This document shows, in pieces, positions 23,043 to 31,209 of a stretch of DNA of 37,511 nt (positions are counted from its first letter, which is position 1; every line of letters starts with the position of its first letter). This stretch comes from Streptomyces sp. CT34 (GTDB lineage: Bacteria; Actinomycetota; Actinomycetes; Streptomycetales; Streptomycetaceae). The position numbers were made by a program, and so were the translations under genes. The stretch is from assembly GCF_000805335.1 (NCBI RefSeq), contig NZ_KN708638.1:736721-774231 (forward strand), written 5' to 3'. The notes under the pieces are model-generated. The model had not been told where the DNA came from. It was given only the letters and a program-made list of their open reading frames with translations, and did no database searches.

Positions 23043-24302
23043 GTGGGGAACACCGACATACTCATCTCCGGCGCCGGTATCGCCGGCACCGCGCTGGCGT
23101 ACTGGCTGCGCAGGGCCGGCTGCACCGTCACGGTCGTCGAACGCGCACCGGAGCCCCGGCCGGGTGGCCAGACCGTGGACCTGCGGGGCGCGGGACGCAC
23201 CGTGGTCGCACGCATGGGGCTGATGGACCGGGCGCGGGCGCTGAGCGTCGAGCAGCGCGGCCTGGTATGCGTCAACGCCTCCGGCCGGATCACCGCCCGG
23301 ATGCCGGCGGACAGCTTCGGTGGCGAGGGAATCGTCTCCGAGATCGAGATCCTGCGCGGAGACCTCGGCCGCCTGCTGTATGACGCCACGGCGCCGGAGA
23401 CCGAGTACGTCTTCGACGACACCGTCACCGGGCTCGACGAGGACGACGACGGGGTCACCGTCACCTTCGAGAAGGCAGCCGCACGCCGATTCGGGCTGGT
23501 CGTCGGTGCGGACGGGCTGCACTCGGTGGTACGTGCCCTGGCGTTCGGGCCGGAGTCGGACCACGTCCGCCCCCTGGGCGTCCACACGGCGTGGTTCACC
23601 GCCGTCGAGGAGCTGGAGCTCGACGGCTGGTACCAGATGTTCAACGTGCCCGGTGGGCTCGTCGCCTCGGCCCGGCCGGGCCGTCGAGCCGGCGAGATCA
23701 AGGCCGGCCTCAGCTTCCGGTCGGCACCGATCGCCTACGACCGCCGCGACACCGCGGCACAACAGGACCTGGTGGCCCGACGCTTCGCCGGGGCCGGATG
23801 GGAAGTGCCGCGGCTGCTGCGGGCGATGCGCACCGCGTCCGACTTCTTCTTCGACTCCATGGGCCAAGTACACCTCGACAGTTGGGCTCGCGGCCGAGTG
23901 GTGCTGCTCGGCGACGCCGGCTACTGCCCCACCCCCCTCACCGGCCTCGGTACCAGCCTGGCCCTGGTCGGTGCCTACGTGCTGGCGGGTGAACTGGCCT
24001 CCGCCGGCGGCGATCACCGCGTCGCCTTCCGCAACTACGACGAGTCCATGCGCCCCTACGTCGACCAGGCCCAGCAGTTGCCGCCCGGCGGCGTCGCGGG
24101 ATACGCGCCCTCCAGCGCGCTCGCGATCTGGTTGCGGGGCCTCTCGATGCGCTCGATGGCCCGCTGGCCGATGCGGAATCTGCTCGCCGCGCAGTTCGCC
24201 AAAGCAGGAGACATCGCACTGCCCGACTACGGCCTTCATACAGCCGGGGAACAGCCGGCGTCATCTGCCGGGACGGGACGCCGATCCACAACGATCCGTT
24301 GA
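23043..24302 (+). CDS. FAD-dependent monooxygenase (group A, TetX/PHBH-like)
   Basis: 419 aa from GTG 23043. The Rossmann FAD-binding motif is GAGIAGTALAYWLRRAGCTVTVVER at residues 8-32, the DG motif is VVGADGLHS, and the second FAD motif is GDAGYCPTPLTGLGTSLAL (near 295). The middle domain is the substrate-binding sheet of single-component flavin hydroxylases, which use NAD(P)H and O2 to hydroxylate aromatic or polyketide substrates or inactivate antibiotics. A longer frame from 22962 is open but starts inside a palindrome upstream of the promoter. Divergent from the CMD/lactonase operon, and convergent with the bicupin gene across a strong hairpin. Confidence 0.92.
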   Translation: MGNTDILISGAGIAGTALAYWLRRAGCTVTVVERAPEPRPGGQTVDLRGAGRTVVARMGLMDRARALSVEQRGLVCVNASGRITARMPADSFGGEGIVSEIEILRGDLGRLLYDATAPETEYVFDDTVTGLDEDDDGVTVTFEKAAARRFGLVVGADGLHSVVRALAFGPESDHVRPLGVHTAWFTAVEELELDGWYQMFNVPGGLVASARPGRRAGEIKAGLSFRSAPIAYDRRDTAAQQDLVARRFAGAGWEVPRLLRAMRTASDFFFDSMGQVHLDSWARGRVVLLGDAGYCPTPLTGLGTSLALVGAYVLAGELASAGGDHRVAFRNYDESMRPYVDQAQQLPPGGVAGYAPSSALAIWLRGLSMRSMARWPMRNLLAAQFAKAGDIALPDYGLHTAGEQPASSAGTGRRSTTIR

Positions 24303-24336
24303 GGAACGGTGATTGGGGCCGGACTCGGCTGTTTGG

Positions 24337-24360
24337 GGGCACGACCGGGCGGCCGTGCCC
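24337..24360. terminator. Bidirectional hairpin terminator
   Basis: GGGCACG and CGTGCCC perfect arms with a 10-nt loop, in the 75-nt gap between the convergent monooxygenase and bicupin genes. Confidence 0.7.
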
Positions 24361-24377
24361 GTAGCGAAACCCGGTTC

Positions 24378-25307
24378 CTAGCTCTCCTCGTAGACGACGT
24401 GGTACCTGCGCGTGTACCGGTTGAGTGCGGCCGGGTCGAAGCGTCCCGCCTTGCTCACCTCGGTCCGGTGCTCGATCAGGGCCTCCACCACGCACTCCCA
24501 GCCTCCTGGTGAGGAGATCTGGAGCACACGGGGCGGCGGAGTCGAACCGGGGCGTATCGCGTGCGGTACGCCGTGCGGCAGCAGGACGAACTGCCCGTTG
24601 CTCACGGTGTGCACGTCCCCGTCGAACTCGACGTCCAGCGCGCCGTCGAGCACGTAGATGCACTCATCGGCCACGTGGTGGGTGTGACGCGGGACCGGCT
24701 GCGCAACGGTGACCTCCAGCAGCGAGAACAGCCCGTCGGTGTCGGCGGTGCGCGCCTTGACGCTGAACGCGGGCGGCACCTCGATCCGGCCCGGTCGGGC
24801 CTCGCCCCTGTCCAGGACGAAGAAGCGCTGCCGGTCGCCCCAGTCATCGGGGTCCCCCGCCCCGAGGTGGTATCGCATACCGTGCCGTTTGCCCAGTGCG
24901 TTGACCCGGTCCCGATCGCTCCCGGCACCCGCCTCTGTGACGTCCTCCAGAAAGCGCTCCCAGCCGCCGGGCGCCGACAGTTGCAGTGCGTGTACGGCGG
25001 AGCCGTCCTCGCCGAGGTTGCGCATGGCGTGGGTGACGCCGCGGGGAACCAGGGCACACATACCGGGGGTGAGGTGGTGGGTCCTGCCGTCGTAGTCGAT
25101 GCCGAGGTCGCCGTCGAGCACGTAGACGAACTCGTCGAAGGTGTCGTGCACATGGGCGGGGATGCTGCCGTCCCCGCGGTTCTCCATCAGGGAGAAGCGG
25201 CCCTGGGTGTCGTCGACTCCGGCCTTGACGGTGGTCCACGGCGGCAGGGGGACACGGGTGGGACGCGAGGCGCCCGCGTCGAGCAGGAAGAAGCGGTCCT
25301 TGGGCAT
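24378..25307 (-). CDS. Bicupin protein (quercetinase-like)
   Basis: 309 aa made of two cupin repeats of about 150 residues. Repeat 1 has HVHDTFDEFVYVLDGDLGIDYDG and GVTHAMRN; repeat 2 has HTHHVADECIYVLDGALDVEFDG and GVPHAIRP. Each gives the metal set H-x-H-x5/6-E...H. Both halves also share an APGGWE/SPGGWE segment, so the protein arose by internal duplication. Related bicupins are metal dioxygenases (quercetin 2,3-dioxygenase) or isomerases; the reaction here is not known. ATG 25307 has GGA upstream. A short tandem repeat array lies 22 nt before the start. Downstream of the DoxX gene on the same strand, but 190 nt away. Confidence 0.88.
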   Translation of the reverse strand: MPKDRFFLLDAGASRPTRVPLPPWTTVKAGVDDTQGRFSLMENRGDGSIPAHVHDTFDEFVYVLDGDLGIDYDGRTHHLTPGMCALVPRGVTHAMRNLGEDGSAVHALQLSAPGGWERFLEDVTEAGAGSDRDRVNALGKRHGMRYHLGAGDPDDWGDRQRFFVLDRGEARPGRIEVPPAFSVKARTADTDGLFSLLEVTVAQPVPRHTHHVADECIYVLDGALDVEFDGDVHTVSNGQFVLLPHGVPHAIRPGSTPPPRVLQISSPGGWECVVEALIEHRTEVSKAGRFDPAALNRYTRRYHVVYEES

Positions 25308-25329
25308 GCGGATGTCCTTTCCGGCCGGA

Positions 25330-25404
25330 TCGGAGCTCCAAGATTCGAGAGCTGAGCTCCGAGATCCCGAGATCCGAGTTCCCGAGATCCGAGATCCGAG
25401 ATCC
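25330..25404. repeat. Degenerate 7-bp tandem array (GATCTCG-like) before the bicupin gene
   Basis: On the minus strand, units close to ATCTCGG repeat about seven to nine times, with the cleanest run at 25381-25404 and more diverged units (GGAGCTC, GAATCTTG) toward the gene. It lies in the bicupin promoter or leader. It could be slippage-generated or a multi-site binding array. No similar array is seen elsewhere in the window. Confidence 0.7.
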
Positions 25405-25498
25405 GGCTGCGCTCTTCGGGCGTGGGGGCCGCGAAGAGGTGTGGTGGCTGGGTGAGTTGCGAGGGAACGAGGGGGATGAGGGGAATGAGGGGAACCGG

Positions 25499-26005
25499 TC
25501 AGGGGTGTTCCAGTCCGAGCTTGCGGTCGAGGGCGAATGCGCAGGTGTCAGTGGGGGCCAGCGCCAGGAGCAGGGCGAGGCCGGTGGCGCTGAACACCGA
25601 GGCGTTGAGGGGCGCCTCGGGGTGGGAGAAGAAGAACATCGACAGTGCGAAGGTGAGCAGCACACCCGCGCCGGCCCAGGCCGAAAGCCGTACGGCCACC
25701 CCGAGCAGCAGGGTGATGCCCAGGATCGCTTCGGCCGCGGTCGCCAGCCTGCCCGCGATGTCGACGAACCCGCCCGGTAGGTACGGGGCGAGTTCGTGCA
25801 CATAGGCCAGGTAGCGGTCGTAGTCGCCCCAGGCGACCTTGCCGGATCCGGGGTCGCCCCACAGGCCGAATCGGTCGGCGACCGCCGACAGGAAGCCGGT
25901 CGCCAGGGCGAGGCGGGGGGAGGGGGGGGGGCCCGCCCACGCCCGTGGGCTGTCGCCGGCGCGGTGAGCCCACTGCCGCAGGCCGTCCAACTTGGTCATA
26001 GCCAC
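25499..26005 (-). CDS. DoxX-family membrane protein
   Basis: 168 aa with four hydrophobic segments (LALATGFLSAVADRFGLWG, AEAILGITLLLGVAVRL, AGAGVLLTFALSMFFF, SATGLALLLALAP). It matches the DoxX/SURF4-like family of small inner-membrane proteins, often linked to thiol or quinone redox balance. The start is GTG 26005 or ATG 25999. Codons about 27-31 are encoded by a run of ten G on the plus strand (25922-25931) next to a G6 run, which is prone to slippage; the frame is intact as sequenced. Divergent from the MocR regulator. Confidence 0.85.
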   Translation of the reverse strand: MAMTKLDGLRQWAHRAGDSPRAWAGPPPSPRLALATGFLSAVADRFGLWGDPGSGKVAWGDYDRYLAYVHELAPYLPGGFVDIAGRLATAAEAILGITLLLGVAVRLSAWAGAGVLLTFALSMFFFSHPEAPLNASVFSATGLALLLALAPTDTCAFALDRKLGLEHP

Positions 26006-26145
26006 GGATGTCTGTCCGTTCCTTTACGTCCATTGCCGGGTCGGTGGGGCCGTATCGGCACCGGAGTCGGGCGGCGGACCGGTCGACCGCTGTGTTCCGG
26101 GGCCAACGCTAGAGGCGAAGCGGTGCCCGGGTAGGGTCCACTTTC

Positions 26146-27666
26146 ATGGCTGATTCGGGTACCACTTCCGGTCCGGAGCTCCTGGTCGTGCTGTCGCACC
26201 GGGCGGGCACGCCGCTGCGGGGGCAGTTGGAGTCCGCATTGCGCGGGGCGGTGCGCGACGGGCGCCTGGCGTCCGGGCAGCGTCTGCCGGCCAGCCGGGT
26301 CCTCGCCGCCGACCTCGGTGTGTCCCGGCGCCTGGTGGTGGACGTCTACGACCAGCTCACCGCCGAGGGCTATCTGACCGCCCGCGCGGGCTCCGGCACC
26401 TGGGTCTCCGACCTGGCGGTGGCCGCCGATTCCGCACCGGACGCGGACGATCGGACCGAACTCCCCTCGCCGCGCTGGGACTTGCGGCCGGGAGTTCCGT
26501 CACTTGCCCACTTTCCGCGCCAACAGTGGCGGCGTGCTTGGCTGTCCGCCCTGAGCGGTGCCTGTGACGCGGACCTGGGATACCCCCAGGCGGCCGGTCA
26601 TGCCCGCCTGCGCGAGGCGATCGCCGCGTATCTCAACCGTGTACGCGGCGTCGCCGCCACCCCGTCAACCACCCTGATCTGTGCCGGGTTCACCCAAGGG
26701 CTGGATCTGCTCTGCCGCACCCTGCGCGCCGGCGGTGCCCGAACCGTGGCCCTGGAGGACCCCGGTCTGCCGCACCGGGCTCCCATCATCCGCCGTGCCG
26801 GCCTGACGCCGCTGCCGGTGCCGGTCGACGCCGACGGGCTGGTCGTCGAGGCGCTTCCCGAACGCGGGGTCGATGCCGTACTGACCACTCCCGCGCACCA
26901 GTTCCCCACCGGTGCGGTGCTGGCGCCGCATCGCCGCGAGGCGCTGCTCGCCTGGGCGGGCCGGGCCGGCGCCCTGGTGCTGGAGGACGACTACGACGGC
27001 GAGTTCCGCTTCGACCGCAGGGCGATCGGGGCGCTGCAGGGGCTGGCCCCCAACGCGGTCGTCCACCTCGGGTCGACCAGCAAGACGCTCGCCCCGGCCC
27101 TGCGCCTGGGCTGGCTCGTCGGCCCGCCCCCGCTCGTCGACCGGCTCGTCGAAGGCAAGTTCCTGAGCGACCACGGCGCCGCAACGCTGGATCAGCTCGC
27201 CCTCACCGAGATGATCGGCAGCGGTGCCTACGACCGGCACATCCGGCAGACCCGGGCGCGCTACAGAGCACAGCGGGAAGCACTCGAAGCCGCCGTCCTG
27301 CGCCATCAGGTGCCGCTGCGCCTGACCGGCGTTCCGGCGGGAGTGCAGACGCTCGCCGCCCTTGCCGACGGCCACGACCCGGAGGACCTGGTCCGTCGAG
27401 CGGCCACCGCCGGCATCGCCCTCGATGCCGTCACGCGCTACCAACTGGCCCCGGGCAGGCCGGCGCGTTCCCTGGTGATCGGCTACGGCAACATCACTCC
27501 CCACGGCATCGACGGGGCGATGGCAGCTCTCGCCCGGGTCATGGACCGCGGGCCCACCGCACGGTCGGCCGCGCCGCATGCCGAGAGCCGGGCGAGGCGG
27601 CGGGGCGAACGGCGGCCCCGGGCAGGGCGGGTGCGGGATTCCGTGCGGGTGGAGGGTGCGGTGTGA
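26146..27666 (+). CDS. MocR/PdxR-family regulator (GntR domain plus aminotransferase fold)
   Basis: 506 aa. The N-terminal GntR winged helix (LRGQLESALRGAVRDGRLASGQRLPASRVLAADLGVSRRLVVDVYDQLTAEGY, residues ~24-75) is joined by a linker to a fold-type I aminotransferase domain with YPQAAGHARLREAIAAYL, EDDYDGEFRF and the PLP-binding Lys in GSTSKTLAPALRLGW. MocR proteins sense PLP or an amino acid derivative and usually control a divergent gene, here the DoxX gene and perhaps the bicupin beyond it. The last 50 residues are a basic low-complexity tail (RARRRGERRPRAGRVRD) not typical of the family. The start has AGGG 9 nt upstream. Confidence 0.92.
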   Translation: MADSGTTSGPELLVVLSHRAGTPLRGQLESALRGAVRDGRLASGQRLPASRVLAADLGVSRRLVVDVYDQLTAEGYLTARAGSGTWVSDLAVAADSAPDADDRTELPSPRWDLRPGVPSLAHFPRQQWRRAWLSALSGACDADLGYPQAAGHARLREAIAAYLNRVRGVAATPSTTLICAGFTQGLDLLCRTLRAGGARTVALEDPGLPHRAPIIRRAGLTPLPVPVDADGLVVEALPERGVDAVLTTPAHQFPTGAVLAPHRREALLAWAGRAGALVLEDDYDGEFRFDRRAIGALQGLAPNAVVHLGSTSKTLAPALRLGWLVGPPPLVDRLVEGKFLSDHGAATLDQLALTEMIGSGAYDRHIRQTRARYRAQREALEAAVLRHQVPLRLTGVPAGVQTLAALADGHDPEDLVRRAATAGIALDAVTRYQLAPGRPARSLVIGYGNITPHGIDGAMAALARVMDRGPTARSAAPHAESRARRRGERRPRAGRVRDSVRVEGAV

Positions 27667-27691
27667 GCCGGCTGACGGCGGTCGGGCCGGC

Positions 27692-28306
27692 TCATCCACC
27701 GCCGTGTTCGGTCATGTCGTCTTCCTTGGCGTCCAGCCGGTTGATCACCTCGACCACACCGTCGACGCTTTCGCACAGGCGCACCGCGACGGGTACCAGG
27801 CTCCGGCGCTCCAGGGCGCCGCTGAGCGTCACCGTGCCGTCGGCGACGTCCACGGTGACGGCGGACGGGGCAACGCCCAGGGTGCGGGTCAGTACGTCTT
27901 CCAGGATCTCTTCCTGGATCGCGCGGTCGCGCCGCAGGAACAGCTGGACGAGGTCACGCCGGCTGATCACGCCGATGAGCCGGCCGGAGTCGTCGACCAC
28001 CGGCAGCCGCTTGACCCGCCTCTCCTCCATCGTTCTGGCCGCCCGCACCGCGCTCCACTCCGGTCGCGCCACCACGGCGGGGCTCGTCATGATCGCACCG
28101 GCGGTGGTGCGGCCCCGTTCCTCGGACGGCCGGCGCAGCAGATCGGCCTCGGAGACGACGCCTACCGGTCGCTCGTCCTCGTCGACGACCGGAACCGCGC
28201 TGATGTCGTACTCATGGAGCAGCCGCACGATCTCCCGGAACGGGGTGCCCCGCTGGGCGACTACGGCGTTGGGGGTCATCAGATCGGCGACGCTGCGATG
28301 CCGCAT
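27692..28306 (-). CDS. CBS-pair plus BON domain protein
   Basis: 204 aa from ATG 28306 (AAGGGA upstream; an in-frame extension to 28480 lacks a start signal). Two CBS motifs: VADLMTPNAVVAQRGTPFREIVRLLHEYDISAVPVVDED and AIMTSPAVVARPEWSAVRAARTMEERRVKRLPVVDDSGRLIGVISRRDLVQLFL, which together bind an adenine nucleotide. These are followed by a BON domain (VLTRTLGVAPSAVTVDVADGTVTLSGALER). Such CBS-BON proteins are numerous in streptomycetes and several belong to the DevR/OsdR dormancy-hypoxia regulon; a matching palindrome lies 63 nt upstream. Convergent with MocR. Confidence 0.9.
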   Translation of the reverse strand: MRHRSVADLMTPNAVVAQRGTPFREIVRLLHEYDISAVPVVDEDERPVGVVSEADLLRRPSEERGRTTAGAIMTSPAVVARPEWSAVRAARTMEERRVKRLPVVDDSGRLIGVISRRDLVQLFLRRDRAIQEEILEDVLTRTLGVAPSAVTVDVADGTVTLSGALERRSLVPVAVRLCESVDGVVEVINRLDAKEDDMTEHGGG

Positions 28307-28368
28307 GCGGTCCAGTCCCTTCTCGAGTTCCGTGCGTACGAGCCTGTCGCTGCCGGCTGCCCGCGGGT

Positions 28369-28384
28369 AGGGCCGGATGGCCCT
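28369..28384. promoter_or_regulatory. AGGGCC-N4-GGCCCT palindrome, DevR/OsdR-like box
   Basis: Perfect 6-bp arms with a 4-bp centre, 63 nt upstream of the CBS-BON start. The G/C arms and 16-bp length resemble the DevR (DosR)-type boxes described in mycobacteria and, as OsdR sites, in Streptomyces. Assignment by resemblance only. Confidence 0.4.
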
Positions 28385-28501
28385 CGGCGGAGCCGTTGAT
28401 GGTCCCGACGTGCAGGCAGTCCCGCTCGGCCGTCGGGTCGGATCCGGCCCGACGGCTGCTGGGTTGCGGGAAGGACGCAAGTCCGCGCTTCGTCCGCACC
28501 G

Positions 28502-28831
28502 TCATGATATGTGCGGTATGGGAGGGGTGGACGCGAGGCCGGGGGATGTGGCCACGCCGAGGCCCGCGGTGATGCCGGCTATGCGGTCCTCGACGGCGTC
28601 ACGTGCGGTGAGGAAGAGGACGCAGACCGTCTTCAGTTCGCGACGCAGCAGGTGCAGCACCTGGAGGGCGTCGATGTCGGGCAGCATCCAGTCCAGGACC
28701 ACGGCGTGCGGGCGGAAGGCCGTGGCCTCCGCGAGCGCGGAGGCGCCGTCGGCCGCGCCGCGGACCTCCCAGCCCTCGCCCGCCAGGGCTCTGGAGAGCA
28801 CCTCGGTGACGTCCGGCTCGTCGTCGATCAC
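28502..28831 (-). pseudogene. Truncated OmpR-type receiver domain
   Basis: 109 codons. LRVLVIDDEPDVTEVLSRAL, then AVVLDWMLPD with the phospho-acceptor Asp and VCVLFLTARD with the conserved Thr are intact. The sequence then departs at DRIAGITAG, where the family continues into the Lys-containing loop (DDYVTKPF) and a winged-helix DNA-binding domain. Instead it reads LGVATSPGLASTPP and stops. It therefore lacks the receiver's Lys switch and all DNA binding. Its 5' coding continues past the GTG at 28831 into sequence overlapping the start of the divergent FMN-binding gene, with no room for a promoter. Most likely a relic of a two-component system that once accompanied the flavoprotein genes. Confidence 0.75.
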
Positions 28832-28845
28832 CAGGACGCGCAGCG

Positions 28846-29285
28846 GTGAGCCGAGCCGTCCTGACCGCGGCGTCGACCAGCGCCCTGGTCGTCCTGCTGC
28901 TCTCCCTCAAGCCGCACCAGCCCGCCGGCCTGACCGGCGACCTGGCCCAGGGGGCAGCGCACCGGCCCCGTCGCCCACCGGTCACCCGCAGCGGGGCAAC
29001 CACCCGGCCAACGGCACTTACACGGGCGCCCCGGTGGACACCCGTTACGGCACCGTGCAGGTCGCCGCCACCGTCAACGCGGGCCGGCTGACGGCCGTCA
29101 GGGTGCTGCACGCCCCGTCGGACAACGGCCGTGACCAGGAGATCGCCGCCTACGCCCTGCCGCGCCTGACGCAGGAGGCGCTGAGCGCGCACGGCGCCGC
29201 CATCGACGCGGTGTCCGGCGCCAGTTACACCAGTGCCGGCTACATCCGGTCGCTGCAGAGCGCCCTGGACAAGGCCGGTGTCTGA
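28846..29285 (+). pseudogene. FMN-binding domain protein, interrupted by a -1 frameshift
   Basis: N-terminal part from GTG 28846: SRAVLTAASTSALVVLLLSLKPH, a membrane anchor or signal as in actinobacterial FMN_bind proteins. After the G5 run at 28950-28954 the frame must shift to give GSAPAPSPTGHPQRGNHPAN, then GTYTGAPVDTRYGTVQVAATV and DAVSGASYTSAGYI before the stop at 29285. One more G would restore about 147 aa. The D-x2-S-G-A-S-x-T segment is the flavinylation motif recognised by ApbE, whose gene follows with an 8-nt overlap. Role: extracytoplasmic electron carrier with covalent FMN. A base-call or assembly error in the G-run is as likely as a true mutation. Confidence 0.8.
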
Positions 29286-30051
29286 GCCCGGGCACGGACT
29301 GCGCCACGTCGAGCGGGCGATGGGCACGGTCTTCTCGTTCGACATCCGCGACGCCCGCACCCCCGCCATCGCGTCCGCCCCGGGCGACGCCGTCGCCTGG
29401 CTGCACCACGTCGACGAGGTCTTCTCCACCTACCGCACCGACAGCCCCGGCAGCCGACTCGCACGGGGCGAGATCGGACTCGACGAGTGCCCCGCAGAGG
29501 TCCGCGAAGTCCTCGACCTGTGTGAGTGGGTGGGGCAGACCACCGGCGGCTGGTTAGGCACCACCGCGAACGGCAGCCTCGACCCGACCGGGCTGGTCAA
29601 GGGCTGGGCGGTCGAACGCGCCGCGCGGATCCTGCGGGCCGCCGGCGCCCAGAGCAGCTGTGTGAACGGCGGCGGCGACCTCCAGCTCTGCGGAGAGGCG
29701 GCCCCCGGCGTGCCCTGGCGCGTCGGGATCGCCCACCCGCTCCGGCCGGGCGACCTGTGCACCGTCGTCACCGGACGCGACCTGGCCGTCGCCACCTCGG
29801 GCACCGCCGAACGCGGCGCCCACATCCTCGACCCGCACACCGGCACCCCTACGACCCGTCTCGCCTCGGTCACCGTCGTCGGCCCCCACCTCACCACCAC
29901 CGACGCCTACGCCACGGCGGCCTTCGCCATGGGCCCCGCCGCCCGGGACTGGTTGGAAGGGCTCGACGGGCACGAGGGTTTCGCCGTCACGCCCGACGGC
30001 GGGACCTGGCACACCCGCGGGTTCCCGGGAACACCGGGCGGGCCCCGGTGA
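29278..30051 (+). CDS. apbE: FAD:protein FMN transferase (ApbE)
   Basis: 257 aa from GTG 29278, overlapping the FMN-binding gene by 8 nt. ApbE cleaves FAD and attaches FMN to a Ser/Thr of a target protein outside the membrane. Motifs: MGTVFSFDIRDA at the N-terminus, VDEVFSTYRTDSPGSRL, GSLDPTGLVKGWAVERAA, NGGGDLQL and the metal-binding TTDAYATAAFAMG. It lacks a signal peptide, as do several actinobacterial ApbE proteins at the shorter end of the family range. Its evident substrate is the preceding FMN-binding protein. The membrane ferric-reductase-like partner often found with this pair is not present here. Confidence 0.92.
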   Translation: MSEPGHGLRHVERAMGTVFSFDIRDARTPAIASAPGDAVAWLHHVDEVFSTYRTDSPGSRLARGEIGLDECPAEVREVLDLCEWVGQTTGGWLGTTANGSLDPTGLVKGWAVERAARILRAAGAQSSCVNGGGDLQLCGEAAPGVPWRVGIAHPLRPGDLCTVVTGRDLAVATSGTAERGAHILDPHTGTPTTRLASVTVVGPHLTTTDAYATAAFAMGPAARDWLEGLDGHEGFAVTPDGGTWHTRGFPGTPGGPR

Positions 30052-30216
30052 CCGGAGTTGGCCCAGGGCACCGGCAAACCGCCAGGTCTTCGGCGAACGC
30101 GGTGGCCGCCGCAGCGCTTCCTCGACAGACTCCTGGCACGCGGGGCTCGGAGCGGCGGGAGGCTACCCGTCCGTCCCCGCCCCGGGCCGGGCCGGGCCGG
30201 TCCCCATCCTGGCTCG

Positions 30217-31137
30217 TCAAGTGAGAGCGGAGACAAGCAGTTTCGTGGTGGCGGCGATCAGGGCGTCCTGGGGTGGGGTGGAGTATCCGGCGCGGTCGGA
30301 CATGATGGCGACGACGAGCGGGGAGGTGTGCGGCGGTCGGACGACGGCGATGTCGTTGGCCCTGCCGTAGTCGCCGGTGCCGGTCTTGTCGGCCACCCGC
30401 CACCCTCGCGGCAGCCCGGCCCGGATGCGCCGGGCGCCGGTGGTGCCGCGCTCCAGCCAGTCGCCGAGCAGGGCGCGCCGGTCGGCGGTGAGCGCGTCGC
30501 CGAGGACCAGCTCACGGTAGTCGGCCGCGATCGCGCGGGGCGTGGTGGTGTCGCGGGGATCGCCGGGGCGGACCCGGTTCAGCTCGGGCTCGTAGTGGTC
30601 CATGCGGCTGGTGGTGTCGCCCAGTTGGCGAAGGTAGGCGGTCAGCTGCGCCGGTCCGCCGATATCGCGCATCAGCAGGTTGCCGGCGGTGCCGTCGCTG
30701 TAGCGGATGGCGGCATCGCACAGCTGCCGCAGGGTCATTCCGGTCGCGATGTGGTCCTTGGTGATGGGTGAGATGGAGTTGACGTCGGCTGCGGTGTAGG
30801 TGACGCGCCGGTCGAGCCGGCCGCTCGGGGTGTGGTGCAGGACCGCCGCGGCGGCCAGTGGCTTGAAGGTGGAGCAGAGCGCGAAGCGCTCGTCCGCGCG
30901 GTAGGAGGCCGTGGCGCCCGTACCGGTGGCCACCGCGTACACGCCCAGCCTGGCCCGGTACGTGCCTTCGAGTGCGGCGAACCGCGCGGTGGTGTCCGGA
31001 GACGCTGACGGGTGGCGGCCGGGCGCCGGGGACGAACGCGTGGTGGGACGTTCGCCCCCGGAGCACCCGGCGAGCGGCAGCAGCGCCGCGGCGGCCAGCA
31101 GGGCACGGCGGGACGGGCCTGAGCGCTCAACCGGCAT
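30217..31137 (-). CDS. Class A beta-lactamase with Tat-lipoprotein signal (second gene of operon)
   Basis: 306 aa. The N-terminus SRRALLAAAALLPLAGC combines a twin arginine with a lipobox Cys (about residue 25), so the enzyme is probably a membrane-anchored lipoprotein. Active-site elements: S-T-F-K (ALCSTFK), S-D-G in place of the usual S-D-N, EPELN containing the general-base Glu166, and D-K-T-G. It hydrolyses beta-lactams by an acyl-serine route. Gly at position 132 is the arrangement in Mycobacterium tuberculosis BlaC, where it affects inhibitor turnover. It lies 72 nt downstream of the other beta-lactamase gene on the same strand. The pair resembles a tandem duplication that has since diverged. 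Confidence 0.93.
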   Translation of the reverse strand: MPVERSGPSRRALLAAAALLPLAGCSGGERPTTRSSPAPGRHPSASPDTTARFAALEGTYRARLGVYAVATGTGATASYRADERFALCSTFKPLAAAAVLHHTPSGRLDRRVTYTAADVNSISPITKDHIATGMTLRQLCDAAIRYSDGTAGNLLMRDIGGPAQLTAYLRQLGDTTSRMDHYEPELNRVRPGDPRDTTTPRAIAADYRELVLGDALTADRRALLGDWLERGTTGARRIRAGLPRGWRVADKTGTGDYGRANDIAVVRPPHTSPLVVAIMSDRAGYSTPPQDALIAATTKLLVSALT

Positions 31138-31209
31138 CGCTGGTACCTGCTTTCACGCATCGGCCGCCACGGGCCGCCGGGGACAAGGGACGGTGGGAGG
31201 GGCGGAACG

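Noticed and set aside
22959..24239. 426-codon minus-strand frame opposite the FAD monooxygenase
   Set aside because: Shadow frame; the plus strand has both FAD motifs.
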